Shown here piece after piece: positions 8,678-17,369 of a DNA stretch of 56,250 bases. The DNA is from Acidobacteriota bacterium. Lineage in GTDB: Bacteria; Acidobacteriota; Terriglobia; Versatilivoradales; Versatilivoraceae. Positions within the stretch are counted from its first letter, which is position 1, and each line of letters starts with the position of its first letter. The notes below the pieces were generated by a model that was given only the letters and a program-made list of their open reading frames with translations, was not told where the DNA came from and ran no database searches. Made by a program: the position numbers and the translations under genes. The stretch spans positions 1 to 56,250 of the forward strand of contig JAPPDF010000096.1 of assembly GCA_028875575.1 (NCBI GenBank), in the 5' to 3' direction.

Positions 8678-10351
8678 TCAAATCTCCAGGATAACCGGCA
8701 GCACCAGCGGCCGCTTGGACGTCTGCTTGAACAGGAAGCGGCGCAAGTCGGTACGGATTTTCTCCTTGATGAGGGACCAGTCGGTCCTCTCTTCAACGCT
8801 GGAATCCTCCAGGGTTTCCAGAACGCGGTCGCGGGCCTCCTCCAGGAGCGTGTCGTCATCGTCCACGAAGACGAATCCCCGAGTGATGATCTCGGGCTGT
8901 GTCTCCATCTGCCCGCTGGCTTTATTGATAGCCAGAATGGGAAGCACAATGCCGTCTTCGGAAAGATGGCGGCGGTCCCTCACCACCACTTCCTCCAGCT
9001 CGTCCAGGCTGCCCTCATCGATAAAGATGCGGCCAACCGGAGCCTTGCCGTTGACCTCGGCCCCCTGCCGGCTCAGTTGAATGCGATCGCCAGTCTCGGC
9101 CACCAGCACCGTGTCTCCCACCGCGTGCAGGTTTCTGGCCAACTCCGCGTGGCGATAGAGCTGGCGGTATTCTCCGTGGATGGGCACGAAATGCCTGGGG
9201 CGTACCAGGTTCAGCAGGAGCTTGAGCTCCTCGGAGCTGGCGTGGCCCGAAACATGAATGGGAGGTTGGGATCCGTCGTCGTAATGGACGGCCGCACCTC
9301 TCTTGTAGAGATGATTGACCATGCGGGAAATGGTCTTTTCGTTTCCGGGTATGATCCGTGCCGAAATCACCACGGTGTCATCGGACCCGATCCTGATGTT
9401 CTTGAAGTTGTCCACGGCCATCTGGGGCAAGGCGGCCAACGGTTGCCCTTGACAGCCCGTCAGAATCAGGACTACGTGTTCCGGCAGCATCCTCCTGACG
9501 TCCTGTATCTTGACCAGCAGTCCGTCCGGAATGTTGAGGTAGCCCAGTTGGTGGGCGATCTTGGTCGTCGACAGCATGCTCCGTCCGGCGATGGCCACCT
9601 TGCGCCCGTAGCGCTGGGCCAGGTTGAACACGGTCTGAATGCGGTGGATGGAGGAGGTAAAGCAGGAAACGATCACCTTGCCCGGAGCGTGGTGAAAGAT
9701 CTCGTCCAGCTTCTCGATCACGGCGGTTTCCGAGGGAGTGATGCCGGGACGGTCCACGTTGGTGCTGTCGGAGAACAGGGCCAGCACACCCCGGCGCCCG
9801 TACTCGGCAATTCGGGGGAGGTCGGTGACCCGGCCATCCAGGGGCGAGGAGTCGATCTTGAAATCCCCCGTGTGGAGGATCACTCCCGCCGGAGTGGTAA
9901 TCGCCAGCATGACGGCATCCACCACGCTGTGGGTGACATGGATGAACTCTACCTGGAACTCGCCCATTTGCCGGGTTTGCCCGGCCTCGACGGTGACAAG
10001 CTCGGCCTGGTCCAGTAACTGGTGTTCGGCCAGCTTGGCCGAGGCCAGACCCAGAGTGTAGCGGGTGCCGTAAATGGGAACGTGGCTCAGAGCGGGGAAC
10101 ACGAAGGGCAGCGCTCCAATGTGATCCTCGTGGCCGTGGGTCAGCACGATGGCCTGAACCTGGGAGGCGTTGTCGATCAGGAAGGAGATGTCGGGAACGA
10201 TGACGTCGATTCCCAAGAGCTCTTCATCGGGAAACATCAAGCCGGAATCCACCACGATCATCTGAGATCCGTAGCGGAACACCAGCATGTTCATCCCGAA
10301 CTCTCCCAGGCCGCCGAGCGGGATGGCTTCAATAGACTCCTGAGAATTCAA
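8678..10351 (-). CDS. rnj: ribonuclease J
   Basis: Metallo-beta-lactamase/beta-CASP nuclease of 557 residues combining 5'-3' exonuclease and endonuclease activity in RNA maturation and decay. The zinc-binding motif is H72-G-H74-E-D76-H77, and a beta-CASP insertion and the C-terminal RNase J domain (ending near FLFKQTSKRPLVLPV) are present. The N-terminal tail found in some relatives is absent. The start is TTG, supported by AGGAGG seven bases upstream; a nearby ATG is out of frame. It is first in the rnj-uppP-ftsK operon. Confidence 0.96.
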   Translation of the reverse strand: MNSQESIEAIPLGGLGEFGMNMLVFRYGSQMIVVDSGLMFPDEELLGIDVIVPDISFLIDNASQVQAIVLTHGHEDHIGALPFVFPALSHVPIYGTRYTLGLASAKLAEHQLLDQAELVTVEAGQTRQMGEFQVEFIHVTHSVVDAVMLAITTPAGVILHTGDFKIDSSPLDGRVTDLPRIAEYGRRGVLALFSDSTNVDRPGITPSETAVIEKLDEIFHHAPGKVIVSCFTSSIHRIQTVFNLAQRYGRKVAIAGRSMLSTTKIAHQLGYLNIPDGLLVKIQDVRRMLPEHVVLILTGCQGQPLAALPQMAVDNFKNIRIGSDDTVVISARIIPGNEKTISRMVNHLYKRGAAVHYDDGSQPPIHVSGHASSEELKLLLNLVRPRHFVPIHGEYRQLYRHAELARNLHAVGDTVLVAETGDRIQLSRQGAEVNGKAPVGRIFIDEGSLDELEEVVVRDRRHLSEDGIVLPILAINKASGQMETQPEIITRGFVFVDDDDTLLEEARDRVLETLEDSSVEERTDWSLIKEKIRTDLRRFLFKQTSKRPLVLPVILEI

Positions 10352-10415
10352 GCATTGACCTCCTGTTTGGGCGCCAGGCCCGTTTGCCGGGATTTCATCC
10401 TGTCCTGGATGTGGG

Positions 10416-12053
10416 CTAGGGGAAGACCGACATGTCCGTTTCCTGGGTGGTCATGAACTCCAGCAGCACCGGCACGCCTTCCTGGGTTTGGCGGATTCCT
10501 CGCTGGAGGGCCGGCACAATGGCCTCGGCCTTTTCCACCCGCTCGGAATAGCAACCCAGGGAGCGGGCCATCTCGGCGTAGTTTCCTGAAATATCGGTGA
10601 TTCGGTGCCTCACGCTGGCAGTGGGATAGAACTGCAACTCGGCAGCCATGCAGAAATTGTTGAGCAGGATGGAGAGGATGGGGATCTCTTCCCGAACCGC
10701 AGTTTCGAGGTCGGTGCCGGTAAACCCGATGGCGGCGTCTCCCCAGAGGTTGATGCACAGTTTGTCCGGCCGGGCCAGCTTGGCTCCCATGGCCAGGCCC
10801 AACCCGTAGCCCAGCTGGGTCGACTTGCCCCAGCCGATGTAGGACAGGGGGCTGACGCATTCCCAGAAAGGAGAGAGCTGGTCCCTGGGACTGCCGGAGT
10901 CGTGGGTGATGATGGTATTGGCAACGTCCACCGTCCGCATCAGGTCCCGGATCACCCGATAGGGGGAGAGGGGCTGATGAGAGGCGGTCAATTTCGGCAT
11001 CCAGGCAGCCATCCACTCGTTCCTGATGGCTTGAATCCGTTGGGCGATTCCCTCGGCCCGCCCTCGGCCCTCCGGATTCAGTCGGGGCCTGATTTCATCG
11101 ATCAAGGCTTCCAGCGCCAGGCGGGCGTCGCCGACCAACCCGTGCTCCACGGCAACGTCCTTGTTGATGTCGGCGGAGTCGAGCGTCGCGTGCAGGATCC
11201 TGGCGCCGCCCGGCATCGACAACCCGAAGGGAGTGGTGGTAAAGCTGCATCCTACCCCGAAGACGAGATCGGCCTGGTTGAGGAACTCATGCACCATCCG
11301 GGTGGTGGAACGTCCGCCCGAACCCAGGGAGAGTGGGTGGTTTTCCGGAAAGGCGCTCTTGCCGCCCAGGCTGGTCGTCACCGGCGCTTCCAGCAACTCC
11401 GCAAATTCCCGCAGGGCCTCCCAGGCCTTGGCGTAGTGGATCCCCTGACCGGCATAGATGACCGGTCGTTCGGCCTGGAGCAGCATCTCGGCCGCCCGCA
11501 TCACCGATGGTCCGTCCGGACCATACTGGATTCTTGGCGCCGGCTGGTAGGAGAAAGACTCGGGGACTGCCTCCGACAGCAGGTCGGAGGGGAACTCCAC
11601 CAGCACCGGACGAGGGCGTCCGTTCCTGACCTGGGTAAAGGCGCGGCGGAGCGTTGCCGACAGGTGAGCCGGAAGCGTGACCTGCTCGCAGGACTTGGTC
11701 ACCTGGCGGTAGTTGAGCGAGGAATTGAAGTTGGGCTGCACCTGGGCCCATTCCCGGGGATGGCCCATGGGCAGGACCATGATGGGGGCCGACTCGGAGT
11801 AGGCCTGGGCCACGCCGCCAAAGGCGTTTTCGGCGCCGGGCCCGTTCTGCATGCAGAAGACGCCGATCCGTTCCCCGCTGTGCATCCGGCTGAAGGCGTC
11901 GGCCATGTGCAGGCCGGTTCGTTCCTGACGCACGATGACAGGCCGGATGCCTGCCTTGGACGCCGATTCGATAAGGAAGTTCAGAGGGTAGGCGAAAAGG
12001 ACATCCACGCCCTCGGAAATCAGAATGCGGGCAACTGCATCGCCAACGGTCAT
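10416..12053 (-). CDS. thiamine-pyrophosphate enzyme, acetolactate synthase-like
   Basis: Cytoplasmic TPP enzyme of 545 residues with the pyrimidine-binding, central and pyrophosphate-binding domains of the acetolactate synthase/benzoylformate decarboxylase superfamily. The catalytic glutamate sits in VRQERTG (E44), and the TPP motif begins with GDAAIGFTG and ends at the LLNN pair. No regulatory subunit or branched-chain biosynthesis gene is adjacent, so the reaction is unknown and true acetolactate synthase is not assured. The frame is open upstream to 12140, but the chosen ATG begins MTVGDAVA, where family members start. It stands alone, 64 bases upstream of rnj on the same strand. Confidence 0.85.
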   Translation of the reverse strand: MTVGDAVARILISEGVDVLFAYPLNFLIESASKAGIRPVIVRQERTGLHMADAFSRMHSGERIGVFCMQNGPGAENAFGGVAQAYSESAPIMVLPMGHPREWAQVQPNFNSSLNYRQVTKSCEQVTLPAHLSATLRRAFTQVRNGRPRPVLVEFPSDLLSEAVPESFSYQPAPRIQYGPDGPSVMRAAEMLLQAERPVIYAGQGIHYAKAWEALREFAELLEAPVTTSLGGKSAFPENHPLSLGSGGRSTTRMVHEFLNQADLVFGVGCSFTTTPFGLSMPGGARILHATLDSADINKDVAVEHGLVGDARLALEALIDEIRPRLNPEGRGRAEGIAQRIQAIRNEWMAAWMPKLTASHQPLSPYRVIRDLMRTVDVANTIITHDSGSPRDQLSPFWECVSPLSYIGWGKSTQLGYGLGLAMGAKLARPDKLCINLWGDAAIGFTGTDLETAVREEIPILSILLNNFCMAAELQFYPTASVRHRITDISGNYAEMARSLGCYSERVEKAEAIVPALQRGIRQTQEGVPVLLEFMTTQETDMSVFP

Positions 12054-12149
12054 GGAAACACAGTCTAGCACAGGTCCCGGACAACACCCGCCATCCATGG
12101 GATGCCGTCCGAGGCAGAAGGTGGCGCTTACCTGAAACAACAGAAAAAA

Positions 12150-12310
12150 GAGTGATCCACGAAGCTACACGAAGGACCACTAAGGTGTTGGAGAAGGATC
12201 AAGAGGGATTCACCAAAGGTCGGCAGGGGGGTCAACGAAGGCTACAAGGGACAAAAAGAATTTGTCCACGAAGGGGCCACAAGGACCGTGGCGAAGCCAG
12301 TAGGGGGCGC
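12150..12310. repeat. degenerate CACGAAGG-type repeat tract
   Basis: The tract contains recurring blocks such as CCACGAAG, CACGAAGGACCAC and CCACGAAGGGGCCACAAGG. Imperfect arrays of this sort occur between genes in several high-GC phyla and produce spurious short reading frames. No coding role is supported. It lies beside the MITE-like element. Confidence 0.5.
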
Positions 12311-12342
12311 TTCCCACCGCATCGAGACTTACAGGGATTATT

Positions 12343-12593
12343 AACATCGATGCACAGGATGCACAGGATCTTGTTCAGGAAACGGCCAGCTACCAATGCC
12401 GGGAATCCGCAAGTCCGCACCGGATCATCGCCCGAACCAGCTTCTGGTGCAGGAAGCTCTCGTCCTGTTAATCCTGTGCATCCTTTGCATCGATGTTCAA
12501 TAGGTAGAACACTCTGCTAACGGAAAGCGGTCCGTCTTCCTGACAGGCTATGAAGATTCCTTGTTTCACTCTCGTATGATCCGCCCGGCAGGG
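12343..12593. mobile_element. MITE-like dispersed element, copy A
   Basis: The core at 12343-12497 is bounded by 27-base terminal inverted repeats. The left arm is AACATCGATGCACAGG(ATGCACAGGAT) and the right arm, at 12471-12497, is its reverse complement with one mismatch. The interior is conserved with a second copy at 54174-54327, for example TGCCGGGAATCCGCAA and GTGCAGGAAGCTCTCGTCC. Similarity continues rightward to about 12593 through TTGTTTCACTCTCG and CCGGCAGGG. It encodes no protein. No clear target-site duplication was found. Single arms also occur near 23572 and 47286. Confidence 0.75.
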
Positions 12594-12751
12594 GGGGTGG
12601 TCTTGCCTGCAAATTCCCCGGCAGCAATCCGAAGTTCCCTTTAGAATGGGAGACGGGAGCACGCCGGCAATCGCACGGGTCCCCTGCCTGAAAGAATGCG
12701 CGGGCAGCCCTCCCAAAGCGTCCTTGTGCGAACAGCCCCCTCAGAGACATC

Positions 12752-14131
12752 TTGGACAAGACCCCCGATCAAAAAGTCGCCCTGGTCATCGCCACCCTGG
12801 CCGCCTTCTTCATCCCCTTCATGGGATCCTCGGTGAATATCGCCATACCTACCATCGGCGAGCATTTCGGCATGGACGCGGTTTCGCTGAGCTGGGTGGC
12901 CACCTCGTTTCTGCTGGCGGCCGCCATGTTTCTTCTGCCCTTCGGGAGGCTGGCGGACATCCATGGCCGCAAACGCGTCTTTGCCTGGGGTATCGCCATC
13001 TACACCCTGGCTTCCTTCCTTTCGGCCATTGCGCCTTCGGGATTGACGCTGATCCTGTTTCGAGGGCTCCAGGGGCTGGGGGGGGCCATGATCTTCAGCA
13101 CCGGGATCGCGATCCTGACCTCCGTTTACCCGCAGGAGGAGCGGGGCAAGGTGTTGGGTTTCAGCGTGGGGGCCGTCTACCTGGGACTGAGCTTCGGTCC
13201 CTCCATCGGCGGGTTTCTGACCGAGCAGTTCGGCTGGCGGTCGGTGTTCCTGGTGCACGTCCCTATCGGACTGCTGATCGTTTCGCTGATCGCGGCCAAG
13301 CTCAAGGGGGAGTGGGCCGACGCCCGAGGGGAGAGCTTCGACTGGGTGGGTTCTCTGATCTACACCATTTCACTGATGGGGGTGGTCTACGGGCTCTCCC
13401 TGCTGCCCCAAGCGCTGGGAGGCTGGCTGGCCCTGGCCGGAGGCGCCGGGCTGATCCTGTTTGTGGGATGGGAACTGAAGGTCGACAGTCCGCTGATGAA
13501 CATCAAGCTGTTCCAGACCAGTACCATATTTGCCTACTCCAACCTGGCCGCCCTGATTCACTACAGCGCCACCTTTTCGGTGGGATTCCTGCTGAGCCTC
13601 TACCTGCAATACATACAGGGCTACGGGGCCCAGAACGCCGGCATCATCCTGATCGCCCAACCGATCGTGATGGCCGTCTTTTCTCCCTACGCCGGAAGGC
13701 TCTCGGACCGCATCGAGCCCAGGATGGTGGCCTCCATCGGAATGGCCTTGACGGCCCTGGGACTGTTCCTGCTGGTCCTGCTCGACAGCGGGACCGGCGT
13801 CGGGATGGTCATTGCCAATCTGATCCTTCTCGGAATCGGGTTCGCCCTGTTTTCCTCGCCCAACACCAATGCCGTCATGAGCTCGGTGGACAAGAAATAT
13901 TTCGGAGTGGCCTCCGGCACCCTGGGGACCATGCGGTTAACGGGGCAAATGCTCAGCATGGGCATCGCCACCCTGATTTTCGCCGTTTATATCGGCAGAG
14001 TGCAGATCACGCCCGAGCAGTATCCGATGTTTCTGAAAAGCACCCAGGTGGCCTTCCTGATTTCCGGCCTGCTCTGTCTGATCGGCATCCTGGCCTCCCT
14101 GGCCCGGGGGAAATTGCGGGCTGCTGATTGA
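12752..14131 (+). CDS. MFS drug-efflux-type transporter (DHA2-like)
   Basis: A 459-residue major facilitator protein with about 14 hydrophobic helices, as in the DHA2 drug:proton antiporters. The motif-A-like GRLADIHGRKRV lies between helices 2 and 3, and the motif-C-like GLSFGPSIGGFL is in helix 5. The start is a TTG that leaves the first helix complete; the ribosome binding site is weak (AGAG). Upstream lies a MITE-like element that may affect its expression. The substrate is unknown, and no regulator is adjacent. Confidence 0.88.
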   Translation: MDKTPDQKVALVIATLAAFFIPFMGSSVNIAIPTIGEHFGMDAVSLSWVATSFLLAAAMFLLPFGRLADIHGRKRVFAWGIAIYTLASFLSAIAPSGLTLILFRGLQGLGGAMIFSTGIAILTSVYPQEERGKVLGFSVGAVYLGLSFGPSIGGFLTEQFGWRSVFLVHVPIGLLIVSLIAAKLKGEWADARGESFDWVGSLIYTISLMGVVYGLSLLPQALGGWLALAGGAGLILFVGWELKVDSPLMNIKLFQTSTIFAYSNLAALIHYSATFSVGFLLSLYLQYIQGYGAQNAGIILIAQPIVMAVFSPYAGRLSDRIEPRMVASIGMALTALGLFLLVLLDSGTGVGMVIANLILLGIGFALFSSPNTNAVMSSVDKKYFGVASGTLGTMRLTGQMLSMGIATLIFAVYIGRVQITPEQYPMFLKSTQVAFLISGLLCLIGILASLARGKLRAAD

Positions 14132-14168
14132 GGTTGAACATCCGAACGAGGGATCGCCAATTTCAGGC

Positions 14169-14210
14169 TTGACATGTGGAGAACATGTAAGTAGGTTGTC
14201 CACATGTCAA
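14169..14210 (+). promoter_or_regulatory. palindromic operator/promoter of the VapBC-like operon
   Basis: TTGACATGTGGA (14169-14180) is repeated inverted and perfectly as TCCACATGTCAA (14199-14210), with another ACATGT between them. The right arm contains the antitoxin ATG at 14204. TTGACA also fits a -35 box; TAGGTT 17 bases on fits a weak -10, which would put the transcript start at or next to the ATG. RHH-type antitoxins usually repress their own operon through such palindromes. Confidence 0.7.
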
Positions 14211-14434
14211 AGATGATTCAGTTGCGGAATGTCCCCGACGATCTTCACCGGGTTCTCAAGTCTCGAGCTGCGTTGGCAGGGAAATCTCTTTCGGACTATC
14301 TGATTGCGGAGATTCGGCGTCACGCCGAACGCCCGACCATCGAGGAACTTCGCCTGCGGCTCCTGGCTCGAACCCGGGTTCGTCCGACTGTGCCACCGGC
14401 TCAAATGATCCGGGAAGAACGGGACACGCGGTGA
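14204..14434 (+). CDS. FitA/VapB-type ribbon-helix-helix antitoxin
   Basis: A 76-residue protein starting MSKMIQLRNVPDDLHRVL, the usual beginning of FitA-like RHH antitoxins, with AALAGKSLSDYLIAEI forming the helix-turn region. It would neutralise the PIN toxin encoded next and repress the operon through the palindrome overlapping its own start codon. The C-terminal part (TIEELRLRLL onward) should wrap the toxin. Its stop overlaps the GTG of the toxin gene. No Shine-Dalgarno precedes the ATG, in keeping with a leaderless transcript. Confidence 0.9.
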   Translation: MSKMIQLRNVPDDLHRVLKSRAALAGKSLSDYLIAEIRRHAERPTIEELRLRLLARTRVRPTVPPAQMIREERDTR

Positions 14435-14838
14435 TTGTTGCAGACGCTTCGGCGGTCCTTGAGTTGCTCTTGGGAACAACTGCCTCGGTTGACATTCAGA
14501 GGCGACTTCTTGAGAGCGGAGAGTCTCTGCATGCGCCTCATCTGATTGATCTTGAGATAGCTCAGGTCCTGCGGCGGTACGTACTAATTGGGGAAATGAC
14601 TCCGCAACGAGGGAAGCAAGCACTGGACGACTTGCCGGATCTGCCGATTATTCGCTACCCGCACGACTTGTTTCTCTCGCGTATTTGGGCACTTCGTCAC
14701 AACGTAACGGCCTACGATGCGGCCTACCTGGCCCTTGCAGAATCGCTTCCGGCGCCATTGATTACTTGTGACGCTCGATTGGCCGCCACCCTCGGTCATC
14801 GAGCGACCGTCGAGCTTGTCCGGACGGGTCGCGCTTGA
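14431..14838 (+). CDS. VapC-type PIN-domain ribonuclease toxin
   Basis: A 135-residue PIN-domain nuclease, the toxin half of a type II toxin-antitoxin pair; VapC toxins cleave tRNA or rRNA. The acidic metal-binding residues are D5 (VADAS), E42 (DLEIA), D96 (YDAAY) and D114 (TCDARL). The GTG start overlaps the antitoxin stop by four bases, giving coupled translation. All catalytic residues are in place, so it is probably active. Confidence 0.92.
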   Translation: MIVADASAVLELLLGTTASVDIQRRLLESGESLHAPHLIDLEIAQVLRRYVLIGEMTPQRGKQALDDLPDLPIIRYPHDLFLSRIWALRHNVTAYDAAYLALAESLPAPLITCDARLAATLGHRATVELVRTGRA

Positions 14839-14919
14839 CCATTCATATCTTTACCTCAAGAACGGGGCTCCGAATTCCGTCTGCCTCGAATTTCATGCGG
14901 CCCAGAGGGGCTGGTCTCT

Positions 14920-15318
14920 TCACGCTTCTGCAGCCGACCGAACGTCCGTTTTTGCAAAGTCCTCGCCCTTGAACAGGAGTGGGGCGTCCAGATGCCTGGC
15001 TAAGGCGTAGGAGAAGCAGTCGCCGTAGTTCAGGGACGCGCCATGACCGCTGCTCTTGCCGTACCTTCGATAGGCATCGAAGGCAATGTCGGCAATTCGG
15101 GGCGCAACCTCCATGACCATCATGCCGCTCTTGAGAAGGAAGGCATCCAACGCCAGGACCGCGCTGTCGCCGGTTCGAGCGAACAAGACTATTCTGGTCT
15201 CAAGCAGGCTAGCCGCACTGACATAAGTGGCGGTCGCCGCTTCGATCAATTCATTGAACTGGCGGCGTTCCGGTTCGTCGTTCATGATGGCGACGAGTGC
15301 CGATGTGTCGACAACCAT
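14920..15318 (-). CDS. VapC-type PIN-domain ribonuclease toxin (second module)
   Basis: A 132-residue PIN nuclease beginning MVVDTSALVAIMNDEPER, as in the VapC30 subgroup. Acidic residues D4, E40, D100 (YGDCFSYA) and D120 (KGEDF) make up the catalytic set. Its ATG shares one base with the antitoxin stop (TGATG). The frame continues upstream, but this start matches family N-termini and the coupling. It converges with the neighbouring VapBC pair, the two toxin genes ending about 80 bases apart. Confidence 0.92.
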   Translation of the reverse strand: MVVDTSALVAIMNDEPERRQFNELIEAATATYVSAASLLETRIVLFARTGDSAVLALDAFLLKSGMMVMEVAPRIADIAFDAYRRYGKSSGHGASLNYGDCFSYALARHLDAPLLFKGEDFAKTDVRSAAEA

Positions 15319-15572
15319 CAGTCGGGAAGCCCCCGTTCGTCGTAGCCGATGATCTCTTCGGCACTCCGCCTGTCGTGGCGAGGCAACCCGGCGCAATGCA
15401 GGGCAATGTGGTCCAGTTCATCGGCAAGCCGGACGGCACGGCGGGTTTTTTCTACCTGCTCCAGTCTCTCCAGCACAGCCCGTTTGACGGCTTGGGTCAA
15501 CGATTCTCCGGTCAGGGATGCGAGCCGTCTGGCCAAGGCGTGTGTGTCGGCGTCCTTGATGTTCAGTGGCAT
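15318..15572 (-). CDS. VapB-type antitoxin (Rv0623-like)
   Basis: An 84-residue antitoxin of the Rv0623-like VapB type, starting MPLNIKDADTHALARRLA. The N-terminal half with TGESLTQAVKRAVLERL is the DNA-binding and dimerisation region, and the C-terminal tail contacts the toxin. The ATG at 15572 has GGAGGA a few bases upstream; an in-frame ATG five codons earlier is less likely. Only an upstream leader separates it from the converging PQQ-lipoprotein stop region. Confidence 0.88.
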   Translation of the reverse strand: MPLNIKDADTHALARRLASLTGESLTQAVKRAVLERLEQVEKTRRAVRLADELDHIALHCAGLPRHDRRSAEEIIGYDERGLPD

Positions 15573-15745
15573 GGATGATTCCTCCATGGTGTAGTTTATG
15601 GAGGAAGTACAGAAAATTCAACCAAAGACGTCCTGCCCGCGCCAAGAGCCGGCAGGCTACACGTCACTTCAATCACGACGGAGCCTTCACAAGAATCGTT
15701 TCACATGCCAGCGCAACCATGCGGCCTCGATTTCTCCAGCGCTCC

Positions 15746-17047
15746 TCAGTACTCCAGGCTCGGCGACGCCCCGCCGTTCCTGCTTGCCCGGATGTCGTAG
15801 CAGTTGAGCACGCCCTGGTTGCGGATGTAGAGTCTGCCGCCGCTGACCACGGGGTGGGCCCAACTGGGCCAGCCCTGGTCAGCCACCTCGAAGCGCCCTT
15901 TCTCCCGATACCCATCCGTCGTGGCTTCGGCCAGGCCCACCACGTTCTTTTCGCTGAACAGGTAGAGATGGCCGTCGGCATAGGTCAACGATCCCTTGCC
16001 CACGCTGCGGTCCTTCCACATCACCTTCCCGGTCTCGAATTCCATGCAGGTGAGGATGGCGGCCGAGAACCCGTAGAGATAGCCGTCGACCAGGACGACC
16101 CCTCCGTGGTGGTTTCTCATGTCGCGGTTGAAGTAGACCTCCTTGGCCTCCATGGACCCGTTGTCGGCCTTGAGTTGAAGCAGCGCGCATCCGGTGCCGT
16201 AGTCGGAGCTGTAGAAGGCCTGGTCCTGGTAGAGGATTGGCGTGGTGACGTTGGCGGTGCGGTTGGCCACCGGCTCATAGCGCCACAACAGTTGGCCGTC
16301 CTCGGCTCTCAGTCCCACGGCCGCGGCAGCGGTAAAGGCCAGCAGGGTGCGGATGCCCTGGACTTCAGCCACCACGCAGGAGGAGTAGCCGGCCCGGTCG
16401 CTGAGTTCCTTGCTGGTCCAGATGGTCTCTCCGGTATTCTTGTTCAGAGCCACCAGGCTGGCCTGATCCCCGCCGGGCATCACGATCAGCCGGTCGCCGT
16501 CGACCAGGGGGGACTCGCTGATGAGCCACCTGGGATTCTCGCCCTTGAAATCCTTGAGGATGTTGCGGTGCCACAGGGTCTTGCCGTCGGCGGTTTGCAG
16601 GCAGGCCAGGTCGCCGTTTTCGGTCAGCACGTAGATGCGGTCCTCGTGAATGGTGGGAGTGCCCCGGGGACCGGGTCCGCGGCCGTGGTCCAATCGATCT
16701 CCCAGGGATGTAGTCCAGAGGGTCCGGCCGCTGCTTTCCTCCAGGCAAAACAGGGTGCTGTCGTTTTCGCGGGTGCCCTGGGCGAAGATCCGGCCTCCCT
16801 GAATGGCGACGCTTCCGTAGCCTTCTCCCAGGTCGGACGTGGACCAGACCAGGGAAGGACCGCCGGCCGGCCACTGCCCGAGCAATCCGGTTTCGGTGGA
16901 AAGGCCGGTTCTATCAGGTCCCCGCCACTGGGGCCACAAGCCCTCGGGAAAGGAATTGTTGGAATGGGGAAGCTGTACCTGGCTGCAGGAAGCCAAAACG
17001 AGAACAATGGCAAGCAGTGCAGTAATCGGGAGGCCCTTGTGGCTCAT
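15746..17047 (-). CDS. PQQ-like beta-propeller lipoprotein
   Basis: A 433-residue exported lipoprotein. The signal peptide ends in the lipobox LASC near residues 18-21. The mature part starts with PQWRGPDRTGLS and has repeated blades with the G-x-x-L-W and A-L-N-K-x-T-G-E-x-I-W style of PQQ/pyrrolo-quinoline-like repeats (for example LVALNKNTGETIW). Such proteins include BamB-like scaffolds and proteins of unknown function common in Acidobacteriota and Planctomycetota; PQQ binding is not implied. The start is fixed by AAAGGAG upstream of ATG 17047. Confidence 0.87.
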   Translation of the reverse strand: MSHKGLPITALLAIVLVLASCSQVQLPHSNNSFPEGLWPQWRGPDRTGLSTETGLLGQWPAGGPSLVWSTSDLGEGYGSVAIQGGRIFAQGTRENDSTLFCLEESSGRTLWTTSLGDRLDHGRGPGPRGTPTIHEDRIYVLTENGDLACLQTADGKTLWHRNILKDFKGENPRWLISESPLVDGDRLIVMPGGDQASLVALNKNTGETIWTSKELSDRAGYSSCVVAEVQGIRTLLAFTAAAAVGLRAEDGQLLWRYEPVANRTANVTTPILYQDQAFYSSDYGTGCALLQLKADNGSMEAKEVYFNRDMRNHHGGVVLVDGYLYGFSAAILTCMEFETGKVMWKDRSVGKGSLTYADGHLYLFSEKNVVGLAEATTDGYREKGRFEVADQGWPSWAHPVVSGGRLYIRNQGVLNCYDIRASRNGGASPSLEY

Positions 17048-17369
17048 GGCGATTCTCCTTTCGCTGAAGATGGCCGCATTGTACACCTTTGCGGCCGGGC
17101 TTGGCCTCACTCAATTCGGGGTCGACGGGCCCTTTGCGTCCAGGCCGAACGACCTGTTTTCGACTTGAAACCAGTCCGGTTCCTGCCGGGCGATCGGCGT
17201 AGTGGCCGGACGACGTGCGCGGGGCGTCACAATCCCCGGCTGTGGTTTGCGATCGGCCGCAATTGTGATAAGACTTTAGCTAGATTCCCCTGGCCGAGTC
17301 CGTGAGCGCGTGGTTGGGGCAGCAGTCCCTGCAGGCTTTTGGCGCGGCCGGGTTCACAGGGAGGTCCTG

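Noticed and set aside
8159-10018. Long open frame of about 619 codons on the plus strand opposite rnj and uppP
   Set aside because: It is the antisense of well-supported genes, has low-complexity Gly/His/Gln-rich translation and no family motif; such shadows are common at high GC.
10605-12068. 487-codon plus-strand frame opposite the TPP enzyme
   Set aside because: Antisense shadow with no motifs; the reverse strand carries an intact TPP signature.
15566-17305. 579-codon plus-strand frame opposite the PQQ-propeller gene
   Set aside because: Antisense shadow; the reverse strand has a lipobox, ribosome binding site and repeat blades.
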